19,107 nucleotides of DNA from Chloroflexota bacterium (GCA_030613705.1 JAUWLJ010000003.1:1-19107); one strand, 5' to 3'; shown: positions 1 through 8,254, counted from the first letter of the stretch. Notes: a model not told the origin generated them from the sequence alone. Made by a program: numbers and translations.

Positions 1-63
1 CTGTAAGTGGAAATTCACGATCGTTACTGTCGATATCACTAGTTTCGAATCAGGTCGATTCAT
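1..63 (-). CDS. Possible N-terminal fragment of a protein running off the left edge
   Basis: An ATG at 63 opens a frame that stays open for 21 codons to the window edge. The visible peptide starts MNRPDSKLV and continues with a hydrophobic strand ending VTIVNFH. That resembles the first beta strand of GT2-type glycosyltransferases, which often begin with V-x-I-V-N-Y/F-N/H, so a GT2 enzyme is possible. It would be the next minus-strand gene after the histidine kinase. Upstream there is only a weak ribosome-binding site: GGAG lies about 14 nt from the ATG, which is too far. Twenty-one codons can be open by chance, so this is a tentative call. Confidence 0.3.
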   Translation of the reverse strand, partial: MNRPDSKLVISTVTIVNFHLQ

Positions 64-229
64 TCTTACTTAATTATCTCCGGGTACGTTATCAAGGCTC
101 CAGCAACTCAATGGAACCAGATGAGATGTATTTCTCCATAATGGTTGAAATTATTTTATCAATGTTAGCGTAAATCATTTTCTGAGTCGTTTGATCCCCC
201 TTCTTAGATTAACTACGCAATTACTGGTT
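64..229. other. Short downstream region after the histidine kinase, no supported gene
   Basis: On the minus strand this contains one 28-codon frame (178 down to 92) with a GGGGG run about 17 nt before its ATG, too far for a normal ribosome-binding site. No terminator hairpin with a T-run, tRNA or repeat was found. A small GAATC/GATTC inverted pair occurs near 47-61 and overlaps the edge frame. Confidence 0.3.
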
Positions 230-3200
230 TTAAGTTCCGGCTTGGTTTTGATGGAGAGGGATTTCAAAGAAAAAGGTACTGCCAGTTCCAAGCTGGCTTT
301 CAACTCTCACTTGCCCTCCATGTCGTTCAGCTATTGATTTAACTATTGCTAAACCCAAACCTGAGCCTCCTTCTTCGAGACCGCCTCTGCTTGACACCCG
401 GAAGAATTTCTCAAAAAGGTTTTGCTGATCTGCAGGAGATATTCCAATCCCATTATCTTCAACTTTATACAACACTTTATCAGAATCTACCTCTAAGCTG
501 ATCGAAATATCCCCACCAGGGTCAGTGTATTTGATAGCGTTATCAATGAGATTGTACAAAGCTTGCTGCAGCAGGTCTTGGTCAGCTTCAAAATAAGGAA
601 GATTGGTTTGGAGTATCTCTGAATTTATGCTGACTCTTTTTTGATCTGCCTGAACCTGGGCAGTGGCAATAACTCGGTGAATAACATCATCGACTAGTTT
701 CTTCTCCAAATGTAGCCCGACTCCCGCCTCTATTCGCCCCAAATCCAACAGATTTGTGACCAAGTGTGATATTTTCTCAGTTTCAACGGTTATTTTCTTG
801 AGATAACTCGCTTGCTGATCATTTAATTCACCCACCATTTTCAACATCGAAGTATAGCCCTGAATCAACGCCAGGGGAGAACGAAGATCATGACTTACAG
901 TTGAAACGAATTCTGATTTGGAGACATCAAGCTGCTTGAACGAAGTCACATCCCGCAGCACACAAACCCTCCCCACACTATTCCCCTCAACTTCAACCGA
1001 AGAAGCCGTTGCTATATATGTCTTGCCGCCCGCAAATTCGAGCTCTTTAGATTGTTGAACATTTTCCTCTGCACTAATGAGAGCCAACACCTCTTCCTGT
1101 GTGATTATTTCAGAGATGTGCTTCCCAATCATCTCATCATCATATAATCCAAATACTTGTTGTGCAGCAGGATTTGTCAACAAGAGATTGTCATTATGAT
1201 CAGTGACAAGTACTGCATCAGGTGTTGAATTCAAAATGGATTCTAACCTCTGGCGACCAATCTCAGCGGAGAGGAATAAGCGTGCATTGGTAGCTGCCAA
1301 GGCAGCTTGTCCGGCAAGTGTGACGATATATTGCACCTCCTCATCCGCAAACTGATGTGGGCTTTCGAATGCGATCCATAAAGTTCCGTAAATTTGGTTC
1401 TCATGGCGAAGAGCCACTGCCAGGAGCGCTTGAGGAGGTGAGGTGTCTTGAGGGAAAGAGAAAACACGCGGTCGGGTTATATTGTTTAATTTCAGGATCT
1501 CCTGTTTTTCAACCAGTCCAGAAACCTGCACATCCAGGAATGAATAACGTTCAGCGTTGGCCCCTGAGCCAAGCTGGTAAGATGCTGATTTTCCCCCGGA
1601 AGTATTAGGGATTATCGAAGGTAGCAAATAAACCCGAGCTGAGGATGCGCCAGTTACTAAGGCAGATTCTAAGACGGGTTTCAAGGATTCATCCAGATCC
1701 AAAGTTGAAGCTATCCCTTGTGATACGAACAATAAACGACTTAACTCATCCAGGCGAGATTTCAAACTGGCACGCATTTTTTCAAATGAACGCCTCAACT
1801 GTCCAACCTCATCCTCGCCACCAGGGGATAATGGATTCTCTAATTCCCCCTGAGAAATACGATCTGCCTGGACCGCAAGGTCTTGCAATGAAGAAGTGAC
1901 CGAACGCAGCCCATAACGGAATATAAAAATTGCCGCGATTGACAAAATTGTAATAATACCCAAAAGTGGGACAGCAATATTGATCGCTTGTTGTTGGGCA
2001 TATTGACTTGGCACAGATATGATCACACTCCAACCCTTGCCTAGAACTGGGCTGTAGTACACCAACTCACTTGCACCATCAGGCGTAATTTCATCGAAAA
2101 ATCGGGGCTTTGAATCACTCCTGCCAGTGTATTGTGTCATTACTCTTTTTGAATCTGGATGGTACAAAATCAGCCCGTTCTCATCGATAAGCATCCCTTT
2201 CCCATCCACCACAGATAAACTTCCAATACTTGTCAGTAGAGGTCTTGCAAATGGATTTTCTGCCAAATCGCTTCGTCCGACCAGAACTCCACGCAGGTCG
2301 CCTTCTTGATTTCGAACTCCTGCAATGAAAGACAACAAGGCTGTTGATCCTCCAGGCTCTGGATTAATGGCGACTACATCAATCGGGACCATCGATGCTG
2401 AACGAATGCGATCTAATTCTCTTTGGGACAAAGGTGGAGAATTGATTGAGTTTTCTGGGTCGCTGGCAATGTAATTTCCCTGCGGGTCAAGGAAAATGAG
2501 TTGGCTAAAATAGGGTAAATCTCTTCTTTGAGAAGCAAGCAATCCCTGTATTTGTTCCGTTGACTGATCGAAAAATGGCTCATCCGTAAGACTGCGTAAT
2601 AGATTCTGTCCATTCTCCAGGAAGAACGGGATGGACTGGGCGGTCATATCCCCTGCATTAGACATCCGCCCCTCAAGCATTTGGCGAGCAGCTCGACCTG
2701 CGACATACCAATCACCAACGATTAAAATTGTCAATAAGACTACTGATAATGGAACAACGCTGAACAAGAATCGACTAGCAAGCCTGGTCTCACCAGGGGA
2801 TGGTATATTGGCTCGTTGAGACCCCCATTTTGATCTCAAGCTTGTGGCTACAAATTCCCCAATTATTCCAGCTACCAAAATGACTATCCCACCGTTGATT
2901 GTGGTTGAAATGATATGGCGTAATCCAAAATCTAAACGTGCGGCCAATGATCCTTGACCCAGGATAAATACTCCGATCAAATAAATGACTGGGTAAATAA
3001 TCATGAGTGGAATTGCTGCCAGGATCGGATGTCGAAGTCCGCGAAAGAAAGGCGTGCGGTACTCTTGATAAAACATCCAACCAAGCCAAGTTGCCATAAA
3101 AGCCATCTCAAGGGGCATGGAAAAAATTTGATCTCCCCATACCGAAATTAACAAACCGGAAAAAAAACCTAAAATTGAGGCCAGTCCCGGACCCAATAAT

Positions 3201-3487
3201 CCTGCCGCGATGAACCAGGGTACAGCTGCAAATATTGGTAATGATGAACTAGGCGGTTCACCCGGCAGATGCAGGCCTGGGAGCACTAATGTCGTCAGGG
3301 GAACACTCAAAAGCAAGAAAAGGAATGTTCTTTTACGCCAGGCATTCAGGGATTGATTGAATCTTTTCCAACGACGGTTTAAGAGAATAATAATCCCCAG
3401 GAGAACGATCCATCCAAACCAGCCAAATAAACTGCCCGGTAGTTCAAGATTGATTGGATTTGTAATCAGGATTGTCACATCCGGCAT
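230..3487 (-). CDS. Multi-domain membrane sensor histidine kinase (6-7 TM module, dCache, HAMP, GAF, PAS, HisKA, HATPase_c)
   Basis: Sensor kinase of a two-component system, anchored in the cytoplasmic membrane. In order, numbered from the ATG at 3487: a polytopic N-terminal region (hydrophobic segments near 18-37, 54-70, 84-118, 126-140, 155-178 and 192-214); a further TM at 241-260; an extracytoplasmic dCache-like sensor (about 262-500); a TM at 504-524; HAMP (about 525-580); GAF (about 585-738); PAS (about 745-850, with TPDAVLVTD); HisKA with H box FVSTVSHDLRSP, phospho-acceptor H866; and a HATPase_c domain with N box (NLIDNAIKYTD, near 979), G1 (DNGIGIS), F box (FEKFF) and G2 (GSGLGLAI). 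The catalytic core is WalK/PhoR-like and intact. A TTG two codons upstream (3493) is an alternative start; ATG is preferred because a weak GAG lies at usable spacing. The gene follows the third acyltransferase by about 34 nt, probably in the same transcript. No response regulator is in the window, so the partner and signal are unknown. Confidence 0.93.
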   Translation of the reverse strand: MPDVTILITNPINLELPGSLFGWFGWIVLLGIIILLNRRWKRFNQSLNAWRKRTFLFLLLSVPLTTLVLPGLHLPGEPPSSSLPIFAAVPWFIAAGLLGPGLASILGFFSGLLISVWGDQIFSMPLEMAFMATWLGWMFYQEYRTPFFRGLRHPILAAIPLMIIYPVIYLIGVFILGQGSLAARLDFGLRHIISTTINGGIVILVAGIIGEFVATSLRSKWGSQRANIPSPGETRLASRFLFSVVPLSVVLLTILIVGDWYVAGRAARQMLEGRMSNAGDMTAQSIPFFLENGQNLLRSLTDEPFFDQSTEQIQGLLASQRRDLPYFSQLIFLDPQGNYIASDPENSINSPPLSQRELDRIRSASMVPIDVVAINPEPGGSTALLSFIAGVRNQEGDLRGVLVGRSDLAENPFARPLLTSIGSLSVVDGKGMLIDENGLILYHPDSKRVMTQYTGRSDSKPRFFDEITPDGASELVYYSPVLGKGWSVIISVPSQYAQQQAINIAVPLLGIITILSIAAIFIFRYGLRSVTSSLQDLAVQADRISQGELENPLSPGGEDEVGQLRRSFEKMRASLKSRLDELSRLLFVSQGIASTLDLDESLKPVLESALVTGASSARVYLLPSIIPNTSGGKSASYQLGSGANAERYSFLDVQVSGLVEKQEILKLNNITRPRVFSFPQDTSPPQALLAVALRHENQIYGTLWIAFESPHQFADEEVQYIVTLAGQAALAATNARLFLSAEIGRQRLESILNSTPDAVLVTDHNDNLLLTNPAAQQVFGLYDDEMIGKHISEIITQEEVLALISAEENVQQSKELEFAGGKTYIATASSVEVEGNSVGRVCVLRDVTSFKQLDVSKSEFVSTVSHDLRSPLALIQGYTSMLKMVGELNDQQASYLKKITVETEKISHLVTNLLDLGRIEAGVGLHLEKKLVDDVIHRVIATAQVQADQKRVSINSEILQTNLPYFEADQDLLQQALYNLIDNAIKYTDPGGDISISLEVDSDKVLYKVEDNGIGISPADQQNLFEKFFRVSSRGGLEEGGSGLGLAIVKSIAERHGGQVRVESQLGTGSTFFFEIPLHQNQAGT

Positions 3488-3521
3488 ATTCAAACTCAGT
3501 GATAGCTAATTTTAGGAGGTT

Positions 3522-4292
3522 TTATAAGATCTCAAATGTGTCTTGAGTTGCTTCAGCCAAATCAGCATAATAACCACGCCGTTCTTCTGGCAACATTGCT
3601 GCGAGATAATACATCGCCTCATCCGATAATCTTCTTAACTCTTCTCTCCCCGCCCGTTGATACTCCTCTCGATAAACAATTGGCCGGCCGAACTTCACCA
3701 CGATGGGAGATTCCCTCCACCTCCGGGAATATCTTATCACGGGGTAGCCCGGTGATCCTTCAATAGCTACAGGAATGATAGGTGCTCCTGACCTACTGGC
3801 AAGGTAAGCAAAGCCTCCTTTTCCCCTTTGAAGCATTGGATTCCTGGTTCCTTCAGGGGCTACCAAAATCATTTCTTTTTTCTTGAGCACTTCCAGCGCA
3901 TTTTGAACCGCCCGGCGATCAACTCCCTCTCGCTGTACAGGTATCGCCCCCCAAATCCGTGGAAAGATCCCAATCACCGGATAGTTATACACTTCAACTT
4001 TCGCTAAGGGGGTAATATTGCGCGGCACAACATGCACTAGAACAATGGGATCAACCCACCCAATATGGTTCATTAATAAAATTCCGGGGCCTCTCTGCGG
4101 GATATTCTCCAAACCTTCAACACGATCCAGGCGAACCAGTAATGTAAAGGCAAGTGATCTTAATAAGAATCGTAAAAATCGACGCCGATATTTCCAATCA
4201 GTGTGATGATATTCTCCATCACGTAATAGTTTATCAACCTGGTTTTCCATGGAACTCTTACCGCTCCTCCGAACTTTGAGTTTCGAACTCAT
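3522..4292 (-). CDS. PlsC-type 1-acyl-sn-glycerol-3-phosphate acyltransferase, third of three tandem copies
   Basis: LPLAT/PlsC acyltransferase of 256 aa, expected to acylate lysophosphatidate or a related lyso-lipid at the inner membrane face. Visible family blocks: NHIGWVD (catalytic H76, D81), IPVQREGVDRR around 117-127, the acceptor-phosphate block APEGTRN (145-151), and PIIPVAIEGS (171-180). A hydrophobic stretch near 40-54 precedes the catalytic block, as usual. The open frame extends upstream to 4424, but that portion lies entirely inside the preceding gene. I place the start at 4292 because AGGGG precedes it at good spacing, and because this ATG sits at the same point of the preceding gene's C-terminal motif as in the previous gene pair. 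It overlaps the preceding stop by 35 nt. ATG at 4250 (GGAGGAG 13 nt upstream) is the alternative. Exact acyl donor and acceptor are unknown. Confidence 0.9.
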   Translation of the reverse strand: MSSKLKVRRSGKSSMENQVDKLLRDGEYHHTDWKYRRRFLRFLLRSLAFTLLVRLDRVEGLENIPQRGPGILLMNHIGWVDPIVLVHVVPRNITPLAKVEVYNYPVIGIFPRIWGAIPVQREGVDRRAVQNALEVLKKKEMILVAPEGTRNPMLQRGKGGFAYLASRSGAPIIPVAIEGSPGYPVIRYSRRWRESPIVVKFGRPIVYREEYQRAGREELRRLSDEAMYYLAAMLPEERRGYYADLAEATQDTFEIL

Positions 4293-5001
4293 AAAATCCC
4301 CTGTATTGGGGTGGAAGTTGTAGAGCAAGGGTATGCATAATTTTCTTTGTACCGAACTTGATTGAATCTTGACGGTCGGGAAATTTCTCCAAGCGGAAAG
4401 GTTTTCCGATGGTAACCGATACATCCGTCCGCCTAAATCGTTTCATATTATGAAAGATTCGTTTGTTTTCTGTACCAGTAAAAGTGATCGGGGTTATTGG
4501 TAAATCAGCTTTCAAAGCGAGGTATGCCGCGCCATCAGTACCTTCCTCTAACGCACCGGTCAAGCTTTCACGACCTTCAGGTGCAATCCCCACTATTCTC
4601 CTCTGCTGCATGGCGTCCATAACTGCACGCAAAGCCCGTCGATCTGGCTGTCCACGGTGAACCCAAATAACGCCATAGATGTCCAGTAATCTCCCTAATA
4701 TGGGTATATCATACAATTCAATTTTCGCGAAAGGCTCAACAATCGGTGGCGCATATGCAAATCCCAGGATCAAATCCACATCCCCGAGATGGTTGGATAC
4801 CATTAATACCGGTCCTCTCTGGGGAATATTTTCTGAACCAATTAATTCGGATCGCGTCCAAAGAAACACCAAAAGCTTCGATAACCAGCGTACGATATGG
4901 CGCAATAACTTACGCCACCAGGTCAATTGAGCCAGACGCGTAATCTGGGGATTAACGACTTCACTTCGAGGTTTCGGAGAGATGGTCTTGTCCGCCGGCA
5001 T
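4258..5001 (-). CDS. PlsC-type acyltransferase, second of three tandem copies
   Basis: PlsC/LPLAT acyltransferase of 247 aa. It shows NHLGDVD (H71, D76), the VHRGQPDRR block (114-122), a third block APEGRES (140-146), and PITPITFTG (168-176). In the third block the usual E-G-T-R-S is altered to E-G-R-E-S, so acceptor or acyl-chain selectivity may differ from the neighbours. A hydrophobic segment (about 35-48) precedes the catalytic block. The start overlaps the preceding acyltransferase by 41 nt. No ATG occurs later in frame before the catalytic block (first later ATG is in the MVSNHL region), and AAGGGG lies just upstream, so the overlapping start is well supported. Probably co-translated with its neighbours. 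Role in membrane phospholipid synthesis is inferred from the family and from cmk upstream. Confidence 0.9.
   Translation of the reverse strand: MPADKTISPKPRSEVVNPQITRLAQLTWWRKLLRHIVRWLSKLLVFLWTRSELIGSENIPQRGPVLMVSNHLGDVDLILGFAYAPPIVEPFAKIELYDIPILGRLLDIYGVIWVHRGQPDRRALRAVMDAMQQRRIVGIAPEGRESLTGALEEGTDGAAYLALKADLPITPITFTGTENKRIFHNMKRFRRTDVSVTIGKPFRLEKFPDRQDSIKFGTKKIMHTLALQLPPQYRGFYEFETQSSEER
4290..4302 (-). promoter_or_regulatory. Ribosome-binding site and start embedded in the second acyltransferase
   Basis: AGGGGA at 4302-4297, then TTTT, then ATG at 4292. The stretch also encodes R-G-F-Y of the second acyltransferase, with the ATG falling out of frame on codon Y237. Spacing from AGG is about 7 nt. 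The arrangement mirrors the one at 4999-5010, which favours this start over the ATG at 4250. Confidence 0.5.
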
Positions 5002-5671
5002 AAACCCCTTGATAAGAAGGCGGGAGCAATTCCGCCACTTTATACATGATCAAATCTGCATTATTTTTCAGCGCCAATCTACGCTGTTCACCTTTTCCTT
5101 CAATCACAGGCATGGAAGTGGGCTTCCCAATTCTCATTTCCAGGACAGGTCGTTTGAATCTGATCGCTTGATGAAGAAAATCATCGGTGGACCCAATAAT
5201 CCCAACAGGCACAACGGGTACACCCGATTTATCAATTATGTATGCTACACCTGGTAGTGCGGGATGCATTCCCGGGGTGCGGGATCGTCCACCTTCTGGA
5301 GCAATTAATAATGGGTGTCCAGCTTCTATCACTTGAAACATCGTTCTTATCAGGCGTCTATCGAACTCGCCGCGGTGAACTTTAATACCGCCATAGAACC
5401 TGGCCAATAAGGATTGACCCCTTCGCTCCCAAATGTCTTTAGCACCGATAGCTTCCGGCGCCACAGGCCAAAATGCAATGACAAATGGTGGGTCAACGAT
5501 CGAGATATGATTGATGGCAATGATATAGGGTCCACTTTCCGGTATATTTGCAGTACCAGTGATCCTCACCTCGCTGATCAAATGAAAGATCATCCGAAAT
5601 ATTGGACGCAAAATCCATCGGGAAATCACTACATATTTAGGTAGATGGTAGCCATTTCGATTATTGGACAC
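4961..5671 (-). CDS. PlsC-type acyltransferase, first of three tandem copies, GTG start
   Basis: PlsC/LPLAT acyltransferase of 236 aa. Blocks: NHISIVD (H55, D60), KVHRGEFDRR (97-106), APEGGRSRTPG (124-134; T of the usual EGTRS is G) and VPVVPVGIIGS (151-161). The N-terminal hydrophobic region (about 13-33) may associate with the membrane. The start codon is GTG and overlaps the last codons of cmk by 11 nt, so translation is likely coupled to cmk. A cmk-plsC order is common in several bacterial phyla and links CDP-activated lipid synthesis with phosphatidate formation. The C-terminus carries LPPSYQGVY, the motif in which the next gene's start codon is embedded. Confidence 0.92.
   Translation of the reverse strand: MSNNRNGYHLPKYVVISRWILRPIFRMIFHLISEVRITGTANIPESGPYIIAINHISIVDPPFVIAFWPVAPEAIGAKDIWERRGQSLLARFYGGIKVHRGEFDRRLIRTMFQVIEAGHPLLIAPEGGRSRTPGMHPALPGVAYIIDKSGVPVVPVGIIGSTDDFLHQAIRFKRPVLEMRIGKPTSMPVIEGKGEQRRLALKNNADLIMYKVAELLPPSYQGVYAGGQDHLSETSK
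4999..5010 (-). promoter_or_regulatory. Ribosome-binding site and start embedded in the upstream acyltransferase
   Basis: AAGGGG at 5010-5005, then TTT, then ATG at 5001. These bases also encode Q-G-V-Y of the first acyltransferase (the ATG uses the last two bases of the Y224 codon plus the next G). Spacing from AAGG is about 5 nt. This decides the start of the second acyltransferase and implies reinitiation or coupling. Confidence 0.6.
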
Positions 5672-6350
5672 GATGTTTCTCTGTTAACTCCACTATCGTT
5701 GCGAAAACTTGTTGAATGTTCAATCCATCCGTATCAATCACGATTGAATCGTCTGCAGGTTTGAGCGGGGCAAATTCACGGGTCGAATCGATCCGATCCC
5801 GCTCGCGCAGCATGGCTAAGATCGAATCATAATCTACGTCTTCCCTGCGCTGAATCCTTTCATGATACCTTCGACGTGCCCTTTCTTCTAGCGAGGCCTC
5901 CAAATAAATCTTGAGATCTGCTTCAGGCAGCACAACAGTGCCGATATCGCGTCCCATCATAACTACTCTTCCCTGTAGTCCGATCTGGCGCTGTTTTTCG
6001 CTCAATATATGGCGAACTTTCGGATATGCGGAGACGATTGATACCTTGGCATCAACTTCTGGGCTACGGATGTCCCAGGTAACATCCTGACCCTCCATCA
6101 AAATATCACAGTCGCGCCCATCATTTATTGTTGGGGGTTGAAGATCAATTTTAACATTTTTCGCAATACTTGAAACCCTCAATTCATTCTCTAGATCGAT
6201 ACCTTGATTGATCGCTGCAAGTGTGACTGCCCTATACATAATTCCTGTGTCAAAGTAGAGGTAATCTAAATACTCAGCCAGTAGTTTTCCAATTGTTGAT
6301 TTTCCAGAACCTGCTGGCCCGTCGATCGCAATAATCTCAGCCATTCCCAT
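5661..6350 (-). CDS. cmk: Cytidylate kinase (CMP/dCMP kinase)
   Basis: Cytoplasmic kinase that converts (d)CMP to (d)CDP with ATP, feeding nucleotide pools and CTP used for CDP-lipid synthesis. The protein is 229 aa, normal for the bacterial family. It shows the P-loop GPAGSGKST (11-19), the substrate segment FDTGIMYRAVT (33-43), GRDIGTVVLPEADLKIYL (133-150), an arginine-rich LID-like stretch (EERARRRYHERIQRR, 155-169), and RDRIDSTREFAPL (184-196) with the conserved D-R-x-D-x-x-R-x-x-x-P-L pattern. AGAGGAT about 9 nt upstream supports the ATG at 6350 over the ATG two codons later. It follows the upstream membrane protein by 22 nt and overlaps the first plsC by 11 nt. Confidence 0.97.
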   Translation of the reverse strand: MGMAEIIAIDGPAGSGKSTIGKLLAEYLDYLYFDTGIMYRAVTLAAINQGIDLENELRVSSIAKNVKIDLQPPTINDGRDCDILMEGQDVTWDIRSPEVDAKVSIVSAYPKVRHILSEKQRQIGLQGRVVMMGRDIGTVVLPEADLKIYLEASLEERARRRYHERIQRREDVDYDSILAMLRERDRIDSTREFAPLKPADDSIVIDTDGLNIQQVFATIVELTEKHRVQ

Positions 6351-6372
6351 TTAAAAACTATCCTCTTCAATT

Positions 6373-8139
6373 TTATTTTACAGGTAAATCCCCAACAGGA
6401 AATTCTTCCCCAGCATCTGAATTAGATTCTTCTTCCTTTCCAAGGACACCTCCCGGAAAGAGATCTCCCCTCGCCCATAAAATTATTTTCTTATTCATCA
6501 GTGGAGCATCTCGAAAAACCAGCCAGCTTGGCCAATTCTCAGGCAGTGGGCCCTCCCAGTCTGGGTATGCCCACCAGGAAAATCCCTGACCTCGATAGCC
6601 TATTGACAGGTTCGGTTCAGGCTGGTCCTCGCGATTGATGATGATAGATGGCAATTCACCAGCCGGGATTGCGGTTAAAAATCTCGCATCTGACCAATTT
6701 CTCATTTCCCATCGTAGTGATGGAGCAGATGTGGTTAAGACCACATCCAGAGTATCCCGCATGCCGGTTCTCCATTCTGAGAGATCGCCGAGGGTGACTT
6801 GAAGATCGCCGACATTCTTAGCTATTGGAATCGGCGGGTAAAGTTCTTGTTCCCCGTTGGGGCGAAGTTGAGATAAGCTCCACATTGAAGATATACTATA
6901 AAATCCTAGGCCTAGCAGCAGCCCCCACACAAGACCTTGTTGGGCGGTTTTTACAGACCAGCCCAAACCGATAAGTAAGGTTGTTACTCCCCCAAGGACT
7001 ACCGTTCCGCCGATCACTGCCCAGCGTAATTGATAGGCTTGAGAATCTCCCCCGCTCATACTTAAGCCAGCCAAGTTCAACCAGCCCAGAGCCATCAATA
7101 ACAAGATCAATGACGCCTGTCCTAATGCAGGCAGCAGCTCGGCACCTTGAACCCGAAAATATCTTGTTATCTCTATCGCGGCCAATCCCCAGAGGGGAAC
7201 CAACAACCAGGTTAAACCAATGACATCTCGTCCTGGATAAATAATGGCAAGAGCAAAGGAAGCTCCGGCCCATAGACTGAACCACTGGGACACCGGATCA
7301 CGTCGCCGCCATCCTTGAATGATAGCAAGAGTACCAAAAATTAATACGATTGTGTTGTAGAAAACCAGCGAGACCAACAATCGCGAGGCGGCTATCCCAG
7401 AAGCAGTTGTCCATCCATTAAGATAAGCAGGCAAGATACTGGTCAGAGCTCCAAGTCCTTCAGGGTAAAGGAAGAACAATGTCCCTACAACTAAAATGAC
7501 GCTGCCAGCTGCAAGAAATCCCGAGCGAATAGCCCTCTTATTAATCTCAATTGCCTCTTCCCTGGGCAGCGGAACTAGAACATCTCTTTTTGATAATAAA
7601 TCCCCAATCAACCAAGCGAATCCAAATCCCAACAGACCCTGTAATGCAGATGGGCCACTCAATACCATTAACCCACCGAAGATGCCAGCAGGGACTGGTT
7701 TGCGGTTATACGCTAATCCTAGCGCCATAATCCCAAATCCCACAGCCATAACTTCCGTTCCAGCAACACGCGAAAAAGCAACCAAACCAGGGTCAAGGGC
7801 TAATCCAATAGCCATGATTAAGGCAGCTTTCCGCCCGATCAACGAGCGGATGAGATAAGGAAATAACACCAAACAGCATCCGGCCAGAATTGGCCAAATA
7901 CGCGCGTAAGCATTGTTATCAGATAGAAGAAAAAAGGTGGCTCCAGTCAGAAGCGGGTAAGCTGGACCGGGTGAGAAACCAGTGCTTTCTCCCCTGGATA
8001 TATAAAGCGCTTGCAAAGCCTTTTCAGCCTCAAAATCAGATAGCGGGGCATCACCAATATGTAAAATACGAATCCCCAGTGCTGCCATAAAAATCAAGAA
8101 GAAGAGGCCTTGTTCGATGGTTATCCGGCTAAGTTTCAT
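6373..8139 (-). CDS. GT-C type membrane protein, divergent TIGR03663/GT39-like
   Basis: Polytopic protein of 588 aa: about 12 hydrophobic segments over residues 10-430, then a soluble, probably extracytoplasmic, C-terminal domain (about 430-588). Just after TM1, the first loop has SDFEAEKAL (acidic D35, E37), followed by SPGP (56-59) and a YARIW segment (R80). This layout fits TIGR03663, a family distantly related to GT39 mannosyltransferases that typically occurs in the same genomes as YYY proteins. As I recall the family, the expected motifs are a D-E dipeptide and H-G-P; here they read D-F-E and P-G-P, so this is a divergent member. The C-terminal domain has LRWEMRNWSDARFL, also reminiscent of that family. 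Likely role: sugar transfer from a lipid carrier outside the membrane. The specific substrate is unknown. It starts after a 115-nt gap. Confidence 0.8.
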   Translation of the reverse strand: MKLSRITIEQGLFFLIFMAALGIRILHIGDAPLSDFEAEKALQALYISRGESTGFSPGPAYPLLTGATFFLLSDNNAYARIWPILAGCCLVLFPYLIRSLIGRKAALIMAIGLALDPGLVAFSRVAGTEVMAVGFGIMALGLAYNRKPVPAGIFGGLMVLSGPSALQGLLGFGFAWLIGDLLSKRDVLVPLPREEAIEINKRAIRSGFLAAGSVILVVGTLFFLYPEGLGALTSILPAYLNGWTTASGIAASRLLVSLVFYNTIVLIFGTLAIIQGWRRRDPVSQWFSLWAGASFALAIIYPGRDVIGLTWLLVPLWGLAAIEITRYFRVQGAELLPALGQASLILLLMALGWLNLAGLSMSGGDSQAYQLRWAVIGGTVVLGGVTTLLIGLGWSVKTAQQGLVWGLLLGLGFYSISSMWSLSQLRPNGEQELYPPIPIAKNVGDLQVTLGDLSEWRTGMRDTLDVVLTTSAPSLRWEMRNWSDARFLTAIPAGELPSIIINREDQPEPNLSIGYRGQGFSWWAYPDWEGPLPENWPSWLVFRDAPLMNKKIILWARGDLFPGGVLGKEEESNSDAGEEFPVGDLPVK

Positions 8140-8155
8140 GAGTTATCCAAACATA

Positions 8156-8161
8156 ATTATA
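8156..8161 (-). promoter_or_regulatory. Candidate -10 element upstream of the TIGR03663-like gene
   Basis: A perfect TATAAT lies in the 115-nt intergenic gap (8140-8254), ending 16 nt before the ATG at 8139. That would place transcription start about 10 nt before the gene. No good -35 box is found at 16-18 nt spacing and no extended -10 TG is present, and the gap is AT-rich, so the match may be by chance. The gap shows no convincing terminator hairpin. Confidence 0.25.
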
Positions 8162-8254
8162 ACTGTATCTCAATATACTATCTTTGGTGCTTGTCTCAGA
8201 AAAAACAAATGTTAACTGAATATTTTTGTATTGTGAAAATGAGAAATGATATAG

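Noticed and set aside
40..65. TTCGAA-containing segment resembling a tRNA T-loop
   Set aside because: The flanking bases do not pair into a T-stem and no acceptor or anticodon arm is present.
92..178. 28-codon frame downstream of the histidine kinase
   Set aside because: Too short, ribosome-binding-like GGGGG is about 17 nt away, and the peptide has no recognisable features.
4293..4424. N-terminal extension of the third acyltransferase to 4424
   Set aside because: The extra 44 residues lie wholly inside the second acyltransferase in another frame and show no family similarity; the ATG at 4292 has a ribosome-binding site.
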